A DNA stretch of 5,145 nt from Alistipes sp. GTDB lineage: Bacteria; Bacteroidota; Bacteroidia; Bacteroidales; Rikenellaceae. The notes beneath the pieces are model-generated. The model ran no database searches. It was not told the DNA's origin and saw nothing but the letters and a program-made list of their open reading frames with translations. A program made the position numbers and the translations under genes. Below, one piece after another: positions 1 through 5,145 of the stretch; position 1 is the first letter of the stretch; every line of letters begins with the position of its first letter. Location: positions 1 through 5,145 of the forward strand of contig JAFVXS010000046.1 of assembly GCA_017501025.1 (NCBI GenBank), written 5' to 3'.

Positions 1-940
1 AGTGTGCCAATTTATCGTGGTCGTGGAAGCGGTACATATCATCGCCAAAGCCCAAAGCCCGGTGCCAAGCCATACGCGTATTTTTCCACTCGTTCCACCA
101 CTCCATCTCTGTACCCGGCTGTACAAAGAACTGCATCTCCATCTGCTCGAACTCTCGCATACGGAAGATAAACTGACGGGCAACAATCTCGTTACGGAAC
201 GCCTTACCAATCTGTGCGATACCGAAAGGCAACTTCATACGACCGGTCTTCTGCACATTGAGATAGTTCACGAAGATTCCCTGTGCTGTTTCGGGACGCA
301 GGTAGATAGTATTTGCACCATCGGCAGTAGAGCCCATCTGTGTCGAGAACATCAGGTTGAACTGACGCACGTCGGTCCAATTGCGGGTACCCGAGATAGG
401 ACATACGATTTCGCAATCGAGAATAATCTGACGCAACTCTGCCAAATCATTTGCATTAAGAGCCTCGGCAAAACGATGATGTACAGCATCGCGTGCATCT
501 GCAATCTCCTTTACGCGAGGCGATGTTGCGAGATATTGAGCCTCATCGAATGCGTCGCCAAAGCGTTTGCGAGCCTTTGCAACCTCCTTCTGAATCTTCT
601 CATCCTGCTTTGCCATCCAATCCTCGATAAGCACATCGGCACGATAACGCTTTTTGGAATCTTTGTTATCGATAAGCGGGTCGTTAAAAGCGGCAACGTG
701 ACCCGACGCCTCCCAAGTGCGTGGATGCATAAATATCGCAGCATCGATACCTACGATATTCTCGTGCAACTTAACCATCGAATCCCACCAATAACGCTTG
801 ATGTTATTCTTCAACTCGACACCGTTCTGACCGTAGTCATAAACAGCTCCCAAACCATCGTAAATCTCACTCGAAGGGAAGATAAAACCATACTCCTTAC
901 AGTGTGCAATCAACTTTTTGAACAACTCCTCTTGTGTCAT
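1..940 (-). CDS. glyQS: Glycyl-tRNA synthetase, single-chain class II type (N-terminal part, cut by window edge)
   Basis: This cytoplasmic enzyme charges tRNA-Gly with glycine using ATP. The first 313 residues are visible, from ATG at 940-938; the C-terminal part with the anticodon-binding domain lies left of the window. Seen in the translation: the N-terminal family signature around residues 29-52 (GLGAVYDYGQNG, then VELKNN and a Trp pair), the class II region near residues 70-81 (FMHPRTWEASGH), a charged helical insertion at about 95-170, a CPISGTRNW segment at 180-188, RPETAQGIF at 215-223, and motif 2 around FRNEI (248-252) and REFEQMEMQFF (262-272). It ends in FHDHDKLAH, which leads into the catalytic core of known homologues. 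This is the single-chain dimeric form, not the separate alpha and beta chains of E. coli. The start is the only ATG that keeps the N-terminal signature at its usual distance. A promoter box lies 38 bases upstream. The frame is intact to the edge. Confidence 0.97.
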   Translation of the reverse strand, partial: MTQEELFKKLIAHCKEYGFIFPSSEIYDGLGAVYDYGQNGVELKNNIKRYWWDSMVKLHENIVGIDAAIFMHPRTWEASGHVAAFNDPLIDNKDSKKRYRADVLIEDWMAKQDEKIQKEVAKARKRFGDAFDEAQYLATSPRVKEIADARDAVHHRFAEALNANDLAELRQIILDCEIVCPISGTRNWTDVRQFNLMFSTQMGSTADGANTIYLRPETAQGIFVNYLNVQKTGRMKLPFGIAQIGKAFRNEIVARQFIFRMREFEQMEMQFFVQPGTEMEWWNEWKNTRMAWHRALGFGDDMYRFHDHDKLAH

Positions 941-978
941 AATATCTTGTTTTTGTTACTATTATCAGCAATATTTGG

Positions 979-986
979 CAAATATA
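979..986 (-). promoter_or_regulatory. Probable promoter -7 box for glyQS
   Basis: Read on the minus strand this is TATATTTG, an exact match to the Bacteroidota -7 consensus TAnnTTTG. If its last G is at -7, transcription would start near 972, giving a leader of about 32 bases before the ATG. No good -33 TTTG sits at the usual distance of about 20 bases. TTG on the minus strand at 1012-1014 is 25 bases away, which is too far to count with confidence. Confidence 0.55.
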
Positions 987-1068
987 CGAATTATTTGCTG
1001 AATATGGTCGGCAATATCAAATAAATTTGATATCCCTGCAAAAGCAGACTTCCGCAAGCAATACGACA

Positions 1069-1099
1069 GGGAGCAGACACATCGACAGTATCTGCTCCC
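1069..1099 (-). terminator. Hairpin downstream of the DUF4015 lipoprotein gene, likely terminator
   Basis: A perfect 9-base-pair stem, GGGAGCAGA (1069-1077) with TCTGCTCCC (1091-1099), encloses a 13-base loop. It begins 26 bases after the stop codon of the minus-strand lipoprotein gene and lies upstream of the glyQS promoter box, where a terminator is expected. It is not canonical, because the bases that follow on the minus strand (TGTCGTATTG) do not form a T-run. It could instead be a transcript-stabilising 3' hairpin. Confidence 0.5.
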
Positions 1100-1125
1100 A
1101 TAATAGCTATTCTTGCAGCACGTTG

Positions 1126-2826
1126 TTACTGCTTTTTATGCTCCTTATAGTAGTCGTGACAAAAGGCACCCTCCTGCTGTTGGTACTTCTCGATATTAGA
1201 TGACGAGAGCCAAGTCATATAACCACCCGTCAGACCCGCATCGAACAGACCACGAATCTCCTTCTCAACATTCTCGGCATCGTATGCAATGCCGTTTCTA
1301 TCGACGTGACGCATAACGTTGTAAGCCTGAACCCACGTTCTGACAATAGCCGGAGTAGGTGTTATGCTCTGTCGGTCCTGCACTCGTTCGCCCCACGCAC
1401 GCAATATCTCGTAAGGGTGATTCCACGGTTTGCGAATACCATAATATCCATTCGAGAAGTGGTCGGGATAAGGCATACCGCATATCACGTCGGCGATATT
1501 CGAAATCGCCGGCCAATATTGACCATAGGCAGTTGTGTAGCCCGGATTTGCAGCCTCGCCAAAGACATCAATCGAAACGTAGGCTCCCACCGCGTGAATC
1601 TCATCGCACGCATACTGCACAAAACGCTGTATCGCCTGCACCTTCGATTCATCGTACTTGTTGTGGTAATTTATCAGATTTTCAACCTTGGTCATACGGT
1701 CAGGGAAGCGGACATAGTCGAAATTTATCTCATTAAAGCCAAACTTACGCACAGCCTCCTTTGCCAACTCGACATTGAATTGCCATACCCTACGATCAAA
1801 AGCACTTGGCCAATAGGCTTTATTGTGCTTGAACGGCTTACCCGTAGCACGCTCCGTAATCGCCATTTCAGGGTGGTCCTTAATGAGATACGAATCCTTG
1901 AAGCAGGTAATACGACCGACAACATAGAAACCCTCCTCGTGCAGACGCTTTACTGCCTTTTGGTACATCTTCTCTTTGTTGGCACCTGCACGGGCATAAT
2001 TTGTAGGCGAGTAGGTTTTCATCGCCTCCGCTTTATAACCCGGACACTCGTTATCCTTTATATCGATTACGAAGGTGTTGATTTTTGTCCTCTTTGCAAA
2101 TGCGATATACTTCTCGATATTGCCGATTACGCTTGGCGAGATATTCAGATAGAGCGAATAGCACGAAACAGGCATCTTATTGTCTTCGAATACGGGACGT
2201 TCATAAGGATAGAAGTCGCAACCGATAGCCTCACCACCACCAAACGGATTCTTCACTGCTTTATGCTTTGCATCGTAGATTTCGCTACGATAGCGTTTTT
2301 CAGCCTCCGACTTCTCAAATACCGTATATTTTCCGTAGAGCCAACCCTCGCCCTTACCGAGAGCCACCTTATAACGATTTACACGACCCTGCTCGTCTAT
2401 CTTATCATAGCCCAAAACCTTCAACTCCTCGCCTTTTGTGCTTTGTCCGCCAATCTTTGAAGTTGCCGTATCGACAATAATCGAAGCGGGAGTGCGAGCA
2501 TAAATCACACCCTCACGCACTACGTCCATAGAGTCGGCCGAGAGTGTCGAAATCTTCGCAAAATATTGCACCTCATCCTCACTCGACAATGGCAGATACT
2601 CAACCTCACCAACCTCTTTGCCCTTATTGGTAACTACTGCCAATTTGGTACCTCGCACAATAGTATCAGCTGCGACCATAGCTTTGCCCGCCTCGTCATA
2701 GGCATAGAGTAGCAGTGTAGGCCTATCCGACGCTGCATATCGCACCTCAACGACGTCATCGCTCGGACGGCAAGCCACAAAAGAGAACAAAACTATCGTA
2801 ATAACCGCAAAAAATCTTGTCTTCAT
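1126..2826 (-). CDS. Lipoprotein with C-terminal DUF4015 putative glycoside hydrolase domain
   Basis: This is a predicted exported lipoprotein of 566 residues. From ATG at 2826-2824 it starts with Lys-3 and Arg-4, then a hydrophobic stretch (about 5-18) ending at Cys-19 (SFVACRPSDD), a type II signal peptide. An upstream in-frame ATG at 2898 would add 24 residues, spoil the signal peptide and run through the promoter box, so I reject it. Residues about 25-100 form a beta-rich region, and about 100-170 look like a bacterial SH3-type domain (GEGWLYGKYTVF at 159-170). The TIM-barrel DUF4015 region covers about 224-545. Visible barrel motifs are FVIDIKD (252-258), YVVGRITCFKD (301-311), INFDYVRFP (367-375), VSIDVFGE (417-424), MPYPDH (451-456) and GGYMTWLSSSN (534-544). 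Asp-370, Asp-420 and Glu-424 are candidate active-site acids by position only. The family is named a putative glycoside hydrolase; the substrate is unknown to me. It is transcribed alone, divergent from the flavin reductase gene. Confidence 0.9.
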   Translation of the reverse strand: MKTRFFAVITIVLFSFVACRPSDDVVEVRYAASDRPTLLLYAYDEAGKAMVAADTIVRGTKLAVVTNKGKEVGEVEYLPLSSEDEVQYFAKISTLSADSMDVVREGVIYARTPASIIVDTATSKIGGQSTKGEELKVLGYDKIDEQGRVNRYKVALGKGEGWLYGKYTVFEKSEAEKRYRSEIYDAKHKAVKNPFGGGEAIGCDFYPYERPVFEDNKMPVSCYSLYLNISPSVIGNIEKYIAFAKRTKINTFVIDIKDNECPGYKAEAMKTYSPTNYARAGANKEKMYQKAVKRLHEEGFYVVGRITCFKDSYLIKDHPEMAITERATGKPFKHNKAYWPSAFDRRVWQFNVELAKEAVRKFGFNEINFDYVRFPDRMTKVENLINYHNKYDESKVQAIQRFVQYACDEIHAVGAYVSIDVFGEAANPGYTTAYGQYWPAISNIADVICGMPYPDHFSNGYYGIRKPWNHPYEILRAWGERVQDRQSITPTPAIVRTWVQAYNVMRHVDRNGIAYDAENVEKEIRGLFDAGLTGGYMTWLSSSNIEKYQQQEGAFCHDYYKEHKKQ

Positions 2827-2851
2827 ATTTACAATTTGATATTTATTGCGA

Positions 2852-2859
2852 CAAAGATA
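2852..2859 (-). promoter_or_regulatory. Probable promoter -7 box for the DUF4015 lipoprotein gene
   Basis: Minus-strand TATCTTTG matches TAnnTTTG. The predicted transcription start is near 2845, with a leader of about 19 bases to the ATG at 2826. The expected -33 position (about 2880-2883) reads TTAC, a poor match, and overlaps the -7 box of the opposite promoter. The box supports the ATG at 2826 over the upstream ATG at 2898. Confidence 0.55.
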
Positions 2860-2880
2860 ATATTTTAGATTTATATTATG

Positions 2881-2888
2881 TAACTTTG
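2881..2888 (+). promoter_or_regulatory. Probable promoter -7 box for the flavin reductase pair
   Basis: TAACTTTG matches TAnnTTTG. The predicted start is near 2895 and the leader to ATG 2929 about 34 bases. No TTTG lies at the -33 position (about 2857-2860 reads ATAA). The box faces away from the minus-strand box at 2852-2859, only 21 bases away, and the two boxes together form an imperfect inverted repeat (CAAAGATA and TAACTTTG). Confidence 0.5.
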
Positions 2889-2892
2889 AGGC

Positions 2893-2905
2893 GTGCAATT
2901 TGCAC
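2893..2905. promoter_or_regulatory. Perfect 13-base palindrome at the predicted transcription start, possible operator
   Basis: GTGCAA-T-TTGCAC is a perfect 6-base inverted repeat around one central base. It lies just after the TAACTTTG box and spans the predicted start of the flavin reductase transcript, where a repressor would block transcription. The half-site TTTGCAC recurs at 4670-4676 in the other divergent promoter region. No regulator gene is in the window, so the operator role is inferred from position and symmetry only. Confidence 0.35.
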
Positions 2906-2928
2906 TATGCTACGAAAATTTTACGATT

Positions 2929-3531
2929 ATGAAACAGCACTGGAAACCATCGACTATTGTAAATCCCGTACCTGCAGTAATGGTGTCGTGTGGCAGCGAG
3001 CCTTCGGAGTACAATATTATCACTATTGCGTGGGTAGGCACTATCTGCTCCGAGCCGCCGATGTGTTATATTTCGGTACGCCGACAACGCCACTCCTACG
3101 ATATTATTCGTCGTAACGGAGAGTTCGTCATCAACCTGACAACCACAGAATTGGCTCGTGTAACCGACTGGTGCGGAGTGCGTTCGGGTAGCGATTTCGA
3201 CAAATTTACACATTGCGGACTGACCGCCGAGCCATCCGCGAATGTGAAGGCTCCATCGATAGCCGAGTCGCCAATATCCATAGAGTGTCGAGTGAAACAG
3301 ATTGTGGAGCTCGGCTCACACGATATGTTTATTGCCGAGGTTGTCGGTGTTGCGGTAGATGAGTCGCTGATAGATGCCGAAAGCGGAAAGCTCGACATCT
3401 CGCGTGCCAATCTGCTATGCTATGCCCACGGCGAATATTTTGCCCTCGGTGAGGCTTTGGGCACATTCGGATTCAGCGTAAAGGGCTCGACTAAACGCGA
3501 AGAACTAAAACAATCCAAACAACGCAAATAG
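2929..3531 (+). CDS. Flavin reductase-domain (flavoredoxin-like) FMN-binding protein
   Basis: This 200-residue cytoplasmic protein belongs to the flavin reductase-like family (FMN-binding split barrel), whose members bind FMN and move electrons between reduced nicotinamide or other donors and acceptors; the partner here is unknown. Sequence support: the N-terminal WKPSTIVNPVPAVMVSCG (5-22); the FMN-phosphate region NIITIAWVGTICSEPPMCY (29-47); SVRRQRHSYDII (49-60) and EFVINL (65-70); TDWCGVRSG (79-87); and the C-terminal core IECRVKQI (118-125) plus GSHDMFIAEVVGV (129-141). The length is usual for the family. The tail is basic and probably flexible. ATG 2929 gives the family N-terminus (MKQHWKP); a GTG at 2893 in the same frame would add 12 residues, lies inside the palindrome and before the predicted start of the transcript, so I reject it. 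It is followed 7 bases later by an orphan gene and is probably co-transcribed with it. Confidence 0.93.
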   Translation: MKQHWKPSTIVNPVPAVMVSCGSEPSEYNIITIAWVGTICSEPPMCYISVRRQRHSYDIIRRNGEFVINLTTTELARVTDWCGVRSGSDFDKFTHCGLTAEPSANVKAPSIAESPISIECRVKQIVELGSHDMFIAEVVGVAVDESLIDAESGKLDISRANLLCYAHGEYFALGEALGTFGFSVKGSTKREELKQSKQRK

Positions 3532-3538
3532 AACAAGT

Positions 3539-4114
3539 ATGGAGAACGAACTTCAAGAGTATTTAACCCAATTCGAGGAGAAACTGCTCGAACAACTCAT
3601 AAAACAACTATCATCCAAATCGCTTTTGGGCGGCTATGGCTACACTATCGACGAATTGGACGAGGTATGGCGTCAGTGCCGTGCCGAGTATGTAGCAGAC
3701 GCTATGCCCGAAATTGCAAAATATCCGCTTGCAGCGACCGCTTGGGCTGCTTATGTCGGTATAGGTTGTGCCATCCGCTGGGATAGGCAGATATTGGAGG
3801 ATGCAGCCGATGCAAAACCATATTTTGTACTGCGTGATGCACGAGGTTTTGACGAGTTGGATGAGTATGTCGAGTATCTGATGTTGGACAGCGGATTTCG
3901 CAAAGAGCAAATCGACACGATTAGCGACGCCCTGCGTTCGGCTGCACAAACCGCCATCGATGCGATACGTCACGAAAATATTGAGCCGCAAACCGTTAGA
4001 GCTTTTCACGCATTTGCCCGCTGTGCGAAGGTGATGTTTACGATTGGTGTGGCAATTGCTCTGTACGAGTTGGGTTACTCCTATCAGAAAGCAACGGTTG
4101 AGCTACCTTCGTAG
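3539..4114 (+). CDS. Uncharacterised 191-residue helical protein, co-transcribed with the flavin reductase
   Basis: I do not recognise a named family, although similar unnamed proteins seem familiar from Bacteroides-type genomes. The ATG at 3539 lies 7 bases after the stop of the flavin reductase gene, so the two very likely share a transcript. The sequence looks mostly alpha-helical. It has an acidic N-terminus (MENELQEYLTQFEEK), a glycine-containing turn (LLGGYGYTIDEL, 29-40), and an alanine-rich hydrophobic helix with aromatic residues (KYPLAATAWAAYVGIGCAI, 61-79). Then come an acidic middle with RDARGFDELDEYVEYL (99-114), an RSAAQTAIDAIRHE segment (133-146), and a hydrophobic C-terminal helix (FARCAKVMFTIGVAIALYEL, 159-178). 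The two hydrophobic stretches are short and carry Cys, Arg or Lys, so buried helices seem more likely than membrane spans. There is no signal peptide. Codon-like composition resembles its neighbours. The gene is followed 21 bases later by a strong terminator. Confidence 0.85.
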   Translation: MENELQEYLTQFEEKLLEQLIKQLSSKSLLGGYGYTIDELDEVWRQCRAEYVADAMPEIAKYPLAATAWAAYVGIGCAIRWDRQILEDAADAKPYFVLRDARGFDELDEYVEYLMLDSGFRKEQIDTISDALRSAAQTAIDAIRHENIEPQTVRAFHAFARCAKVMFTIGVAIALYELGYSYQKATVELPS

Positions 4115-4135
4115 CAATATCTAAAAACCAAAAAC

Positions 4136-4172
4136 AAACGGCAGACCCGATTGATAGCAAGGTCTGCCGTTT
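4136..4172. terminator. Two-way intrinsic terminator between convergent genes
   Basis: A perfect stem of 12 base pairs, AAACGGCAGACC (4136-4147) with GGTCTGCCGTTT (4161-4172), closes a 13-base loop. On the plus strand the G/C part of the stem is followed by a T-run (4170-4174). On the minus strand the mirror tract of T bases is interrupted by single Gs (TTTGTTTTTGG). It lies 21 bases after the plus-strand orphan and 21 bases after the stop of the minus-strand gene at 4194, so it serves both. Confidence 0.9.
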
Positions 4173-4193
4173 TTCTGTTTTAACAAATGAGTG

Positions 4194-4622
4194 CTATCGT
4201 TTGCCGTCCACCCGAATTATTGCATTGGCACCGCCCCACAAATCGACCATCAGAGGCTCATTATACAGTACCACCCCATTGTGTGACACCGTAACCCGCA
4301 TTGCAAAAGCCTTATCCTGTGGCAGCAAACGACGAACTTTTGACATTGTATGAGCTATAACATAAACCGCTACTACGATTGTAGGACAGTCATCGGCAGA
4401 TAACTCTATATGGCGTACATCATCCACCTCAATCGGACGCTCCGCAAGATTTGCAACCGTTGCTGCAACCCTGTCAAAGTGCGATACAAAGCCTATCTGT
4501 TCGTCCAACTCATCCCTCCGACTTATCGATAAGCCGATATTGTATCGCCAATGCTCCTCCGAAGCTGTGTACAGTTCAACCTTATAGCCTTCAAAAGCAA
4601 TATTTTTATCTTCAAACTCCAT
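4194..4622 (-). CDS. Uncharacterised 142-residue protein
   Basis: I do not recognise this protein. It starts at ATG 4622-4620 (MEFEDKNIAFEGYKVELY) and ends at TAG 4196-4194. An in-frame ATG at 4685 would add 21 residues but is upstream of the promoter box at 4643-4650, so I prefer the shorter form. The sequence is acidic at the start and looks like mixed alpha and beta: strands around 12-19 and 26-33, a helix around 47-61 (SHFDRVAATVANLAE), a hydrophobic strand or helix TIVVAVYVIAHTM (81-93), and a beta hairpin AMRVTVSHNGVVLYNEPLMVDLWGG (107-131). There is no signal peptide or convincing membrane span. It is a single-gene unit, divergent from the DUF177 gene and convergent with the orphan at 3539-4114. 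The intact frame of 142 codons, its own promoter box and a shared terminator support a real gene. Confidence 0.75.
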   Translation of the reverse strand: MEFEDKNIAFEGYKVELYTASEEHWRYNIGLSISRRDELDEQIGFVSHFDRVAATVANLAERPIEVDDVRHIELSADDCPTIVVAVYVIAHTMSKVRRLLPQDKAFAMRVTVSHNGVVLYNEPLMVDLWGGANAIIRVDGKR

Positions 4623-4642
4623 TTTTGTCCAATTATTTTTCG

Positions 4643-4650
4643 CAAATATA
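4643..4650 (-). promoter_or_regulatory. Probable promoter -7 box for the 142-residue protein gene
   Basis: Minus-strand TATATTTG matches TAnnTTTG exactly and is identical to the glyQS box. The predicted start is near 4636 and the leader about 14 bases. The usual -33 position is not TTTG; TTG at 4676-4678 (minus) is 25 bases away. The box supports the ATG at 4622 as the start. Confidence 0.5.
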
Positions 4651-4669
4651 ACAACTTTAAGCCGAAAAC

Positions 4670-4701
4670 TTTGCACAATTTCCATTTTTGTACTACATTT
4701 G
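4670..4701 (+). promoter_or_regulatory. Best-matching promoter in the window, for the DUF177 gene
   Basis: TTTG at 4670-4673 and TACATTTG at 4694-4701 are separated by 20 bases, a full match to the Bacteroidota -33/-7 promoter in sequence and close to the usual spacing. With the last G at -7, transcription would start near 4708, only about 4 bases before the ATG at 4712, so the messenger would be nearly leaderless. The same placement makes the in-frame TTG at 4688 unusable as a start. Confidence 0.65.
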
Positions 4702-4711
4702 CAGACTAATT

Positions 4712-5116
4712 ATGCACTACACAGACCAAGAGAGATACGCAATTGACTATCAGTCACTCGAATACACTCCATATTCGTGCGAATTTGATGTGGATGATGC
4801 TCTCTTTACCGAGCGGGAATCCGAAGAGGTTAAGGGTGTGAAGTGCAAAGCCTTTGTCGAGGCAAATCGTACAGGCTCAACCGTAGATGTCGATGTACGC
4901 ATCACAGGTACGGTAGTGGTTGCTTGTGACCGTTGTTTGGAAGATTGCGAAATCGAAGTAGAGTACGAAAGCTCACTCATCGTTCATATCGGCGAGGAGT
5001 CTGGCGAGTACGACGGCGAGCAGATGTGGGTAGCAAAGGGCGACAACATCGTACTCGACCAATATATCTACGAGAGCATCATTATCGCCCTGCCATACCA
5101 GCGTCACCACGCCTAA
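4712..5116 (+). CDS. DUF177 (YceD-like) protein, stopped early by an in-frame TAA
   Basis: DUF177/YceD proteins are small cytoplasmic proteins usually encoded just before rpmF; plant and bacterial members have been linked to 23S rRNA accumulation or large-subunit assembly. The exact role in this phylum is not established to my knowledge. From ATG 4712 the visible product has 134 residues. Family features are the N-terminal beta region (YSCEFDVDDALF, 21-32), the V-x-A-C-D-R-C-L core with the C72-x-x-C75 pair and Cys-79, and the C-terminal LDQYIYESIIIALPYQR (115-131). TAA at 5114-5116 comes right after RHHA, whereas homologues go on for some tens of residues. The same frame resumes after the stop with GECNPDMSAR and runs off the window. 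This is either a truncated gene or a sequence error. TTG at 4688 is an alternative start but lies inside the promoter. Confidence 0.85.
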   Translation: MHYTDQERYAIDYQSLEYTPYSCEFDVDDALFTERESEEVKGVKCKAFVEANRTGSTVDVDVRITGTVVVACDRCLEDCEIEVEYESSLIVHIGEESGEYDGEQMWVAKGDNIVLDQYIYESIIIALPYQRHHA

Positions 5117-5145
5117 GGCGAATGTAACCCCGATATGAGTGCCCG
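5117..5145 (+). other. In-frame continuation of the DUF177 reading frame after the TAA stop
   Basis: The 29 bases after the stop read G-E-C-N-P-D-M-S-A-R in the frame of the DUF177 gene. A segment with Gly-Glu-Cys-Asn-Pro after a His-Pro pair is what I remember from the tails of Bacteroidota DUF177 proteins. I therefore regard this as displaced coding sequence and not intergenic DNA. The window ends before the true end of the frame and before any rpmF. Confidence 0.55.

Noticed and set aside
2..1024. A 340-codon open frame on the plus strand opposite the glycyl-tRNA synthetase gene
   Set aside because: It is fully antisense to a clear conserved gene, its translation has no recognisable domain, and its length follows from codon bias of the real gene on the other strand.
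992..1125. The reading frame of the lipoprotein stays open for about 44 codons after its TAA stop, hinting at a longer protein
   Set aside because: A run of this length is not improbable by chance, it passes through the hairpin, and the residues do not resemble an extension of the family.
1306..2460. A 384-codon open frame on the plus strand opposite the DUF4015 lipoprotein gene
   Set aside because: Antisense to a recognised gene, no domain, no promoter box or sensible start; best explained as a shadow frame.
2827..2898. Longer lipoprotein form starting at ATG 2898
   Set aside because: It would bury the signal peptide inside the protein and place the start upstream of the TATCTTTG promoter box.
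3096..3410. Minus-strand open frame of 104 codons opposite the flavin reductase gene
   Set aside because: Low-complexity Ser/Thr/Ala-rich shadow translation within a well-supported conserved gene.
4623..4685. Longer form of the 142-residue protein starting at ATG 4685
   Set aside because: The extra 21 residues would be encoded across and upstream of the promoter box at 4643-4650.
5111..5118. Reassigned TAA codon (alternative genetic code) to explain the interrupted DUF177 frame
   Set aside because: TAA ends the lipoprotein gene at its expected C-terminus, and TAG ends three others, so the standard code is in use.

Overview
The window looks like an ordinary stretch of chromosome from a member of the Bacteroidota, most likely Bacteroidales. 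Four things point there: a single-chain bacterial glycyl-tRNA synthetase with Bacteroides-like motifs; a DUF4015 lipoprotein with a Cys-x-x-Ser-Asp-Asp start; a flavoredoxin-type flavin reductase of the form common in gut Bacteroidales; and a TAnnTTTG box, the Bacteroidota -7 promoter element, in front of every predicted transcription unit. Shine-Dalgarno sequences are absent, as is usual in this phylum. I cannot name a genus. There are no RNA genes, mobile elements, CRISPR arrays or signs of recent transfer.

Layout. Positions 1-940 (minus) hold the N-terminal 313 residues of glycyl-tRNA synthetase; the rest lies outside the window. A gap of 185 bases carries its promoter box and a hairpin that probably ends the next gene. 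Positions 1126-2826 (minus) encode a 566-residue lipoprotein with a C-terminal TIM-barrel of the putative glycoside hydrolase family DUF4015. A short divergent promoter region (2827-2928) separates it from a plus-strand pair: a flavin reductase-domain protein (2929-3531) and, 7 bases later, an unrecognised 191-residue helical protein (3539-4114). A strong two-way terminator (4136-4172) separates this pair from a convergent, unrecognised 142-residue protein (4194-4622, minus). A second divergent promoter region (4623-4711) leads into a DUF177/YceD protein (4712-5116, plus), the gene that normally precedes rpmF (ribosomal protein L32).

The genes do not form one pathway. They are five short transcription units covering translation (GlyRS, DUF177), the cell envelope (DUF4015 lipoprotein) and redox chemistry (flavin reductase), plus two orphans. 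The most notable oddity is at the right end. The DUF177 frame is stopped by TAA at 5114-5116, yet the same frame continues to the window edge with residues that look like the normal tail of the family. Also worth attention are the back-to-back promoters and the perfect 13-base palindrome in front of the flavin reductase pair, and the very short predicted leader of the DUF177 gene. I found no convincing new multi-gene system.
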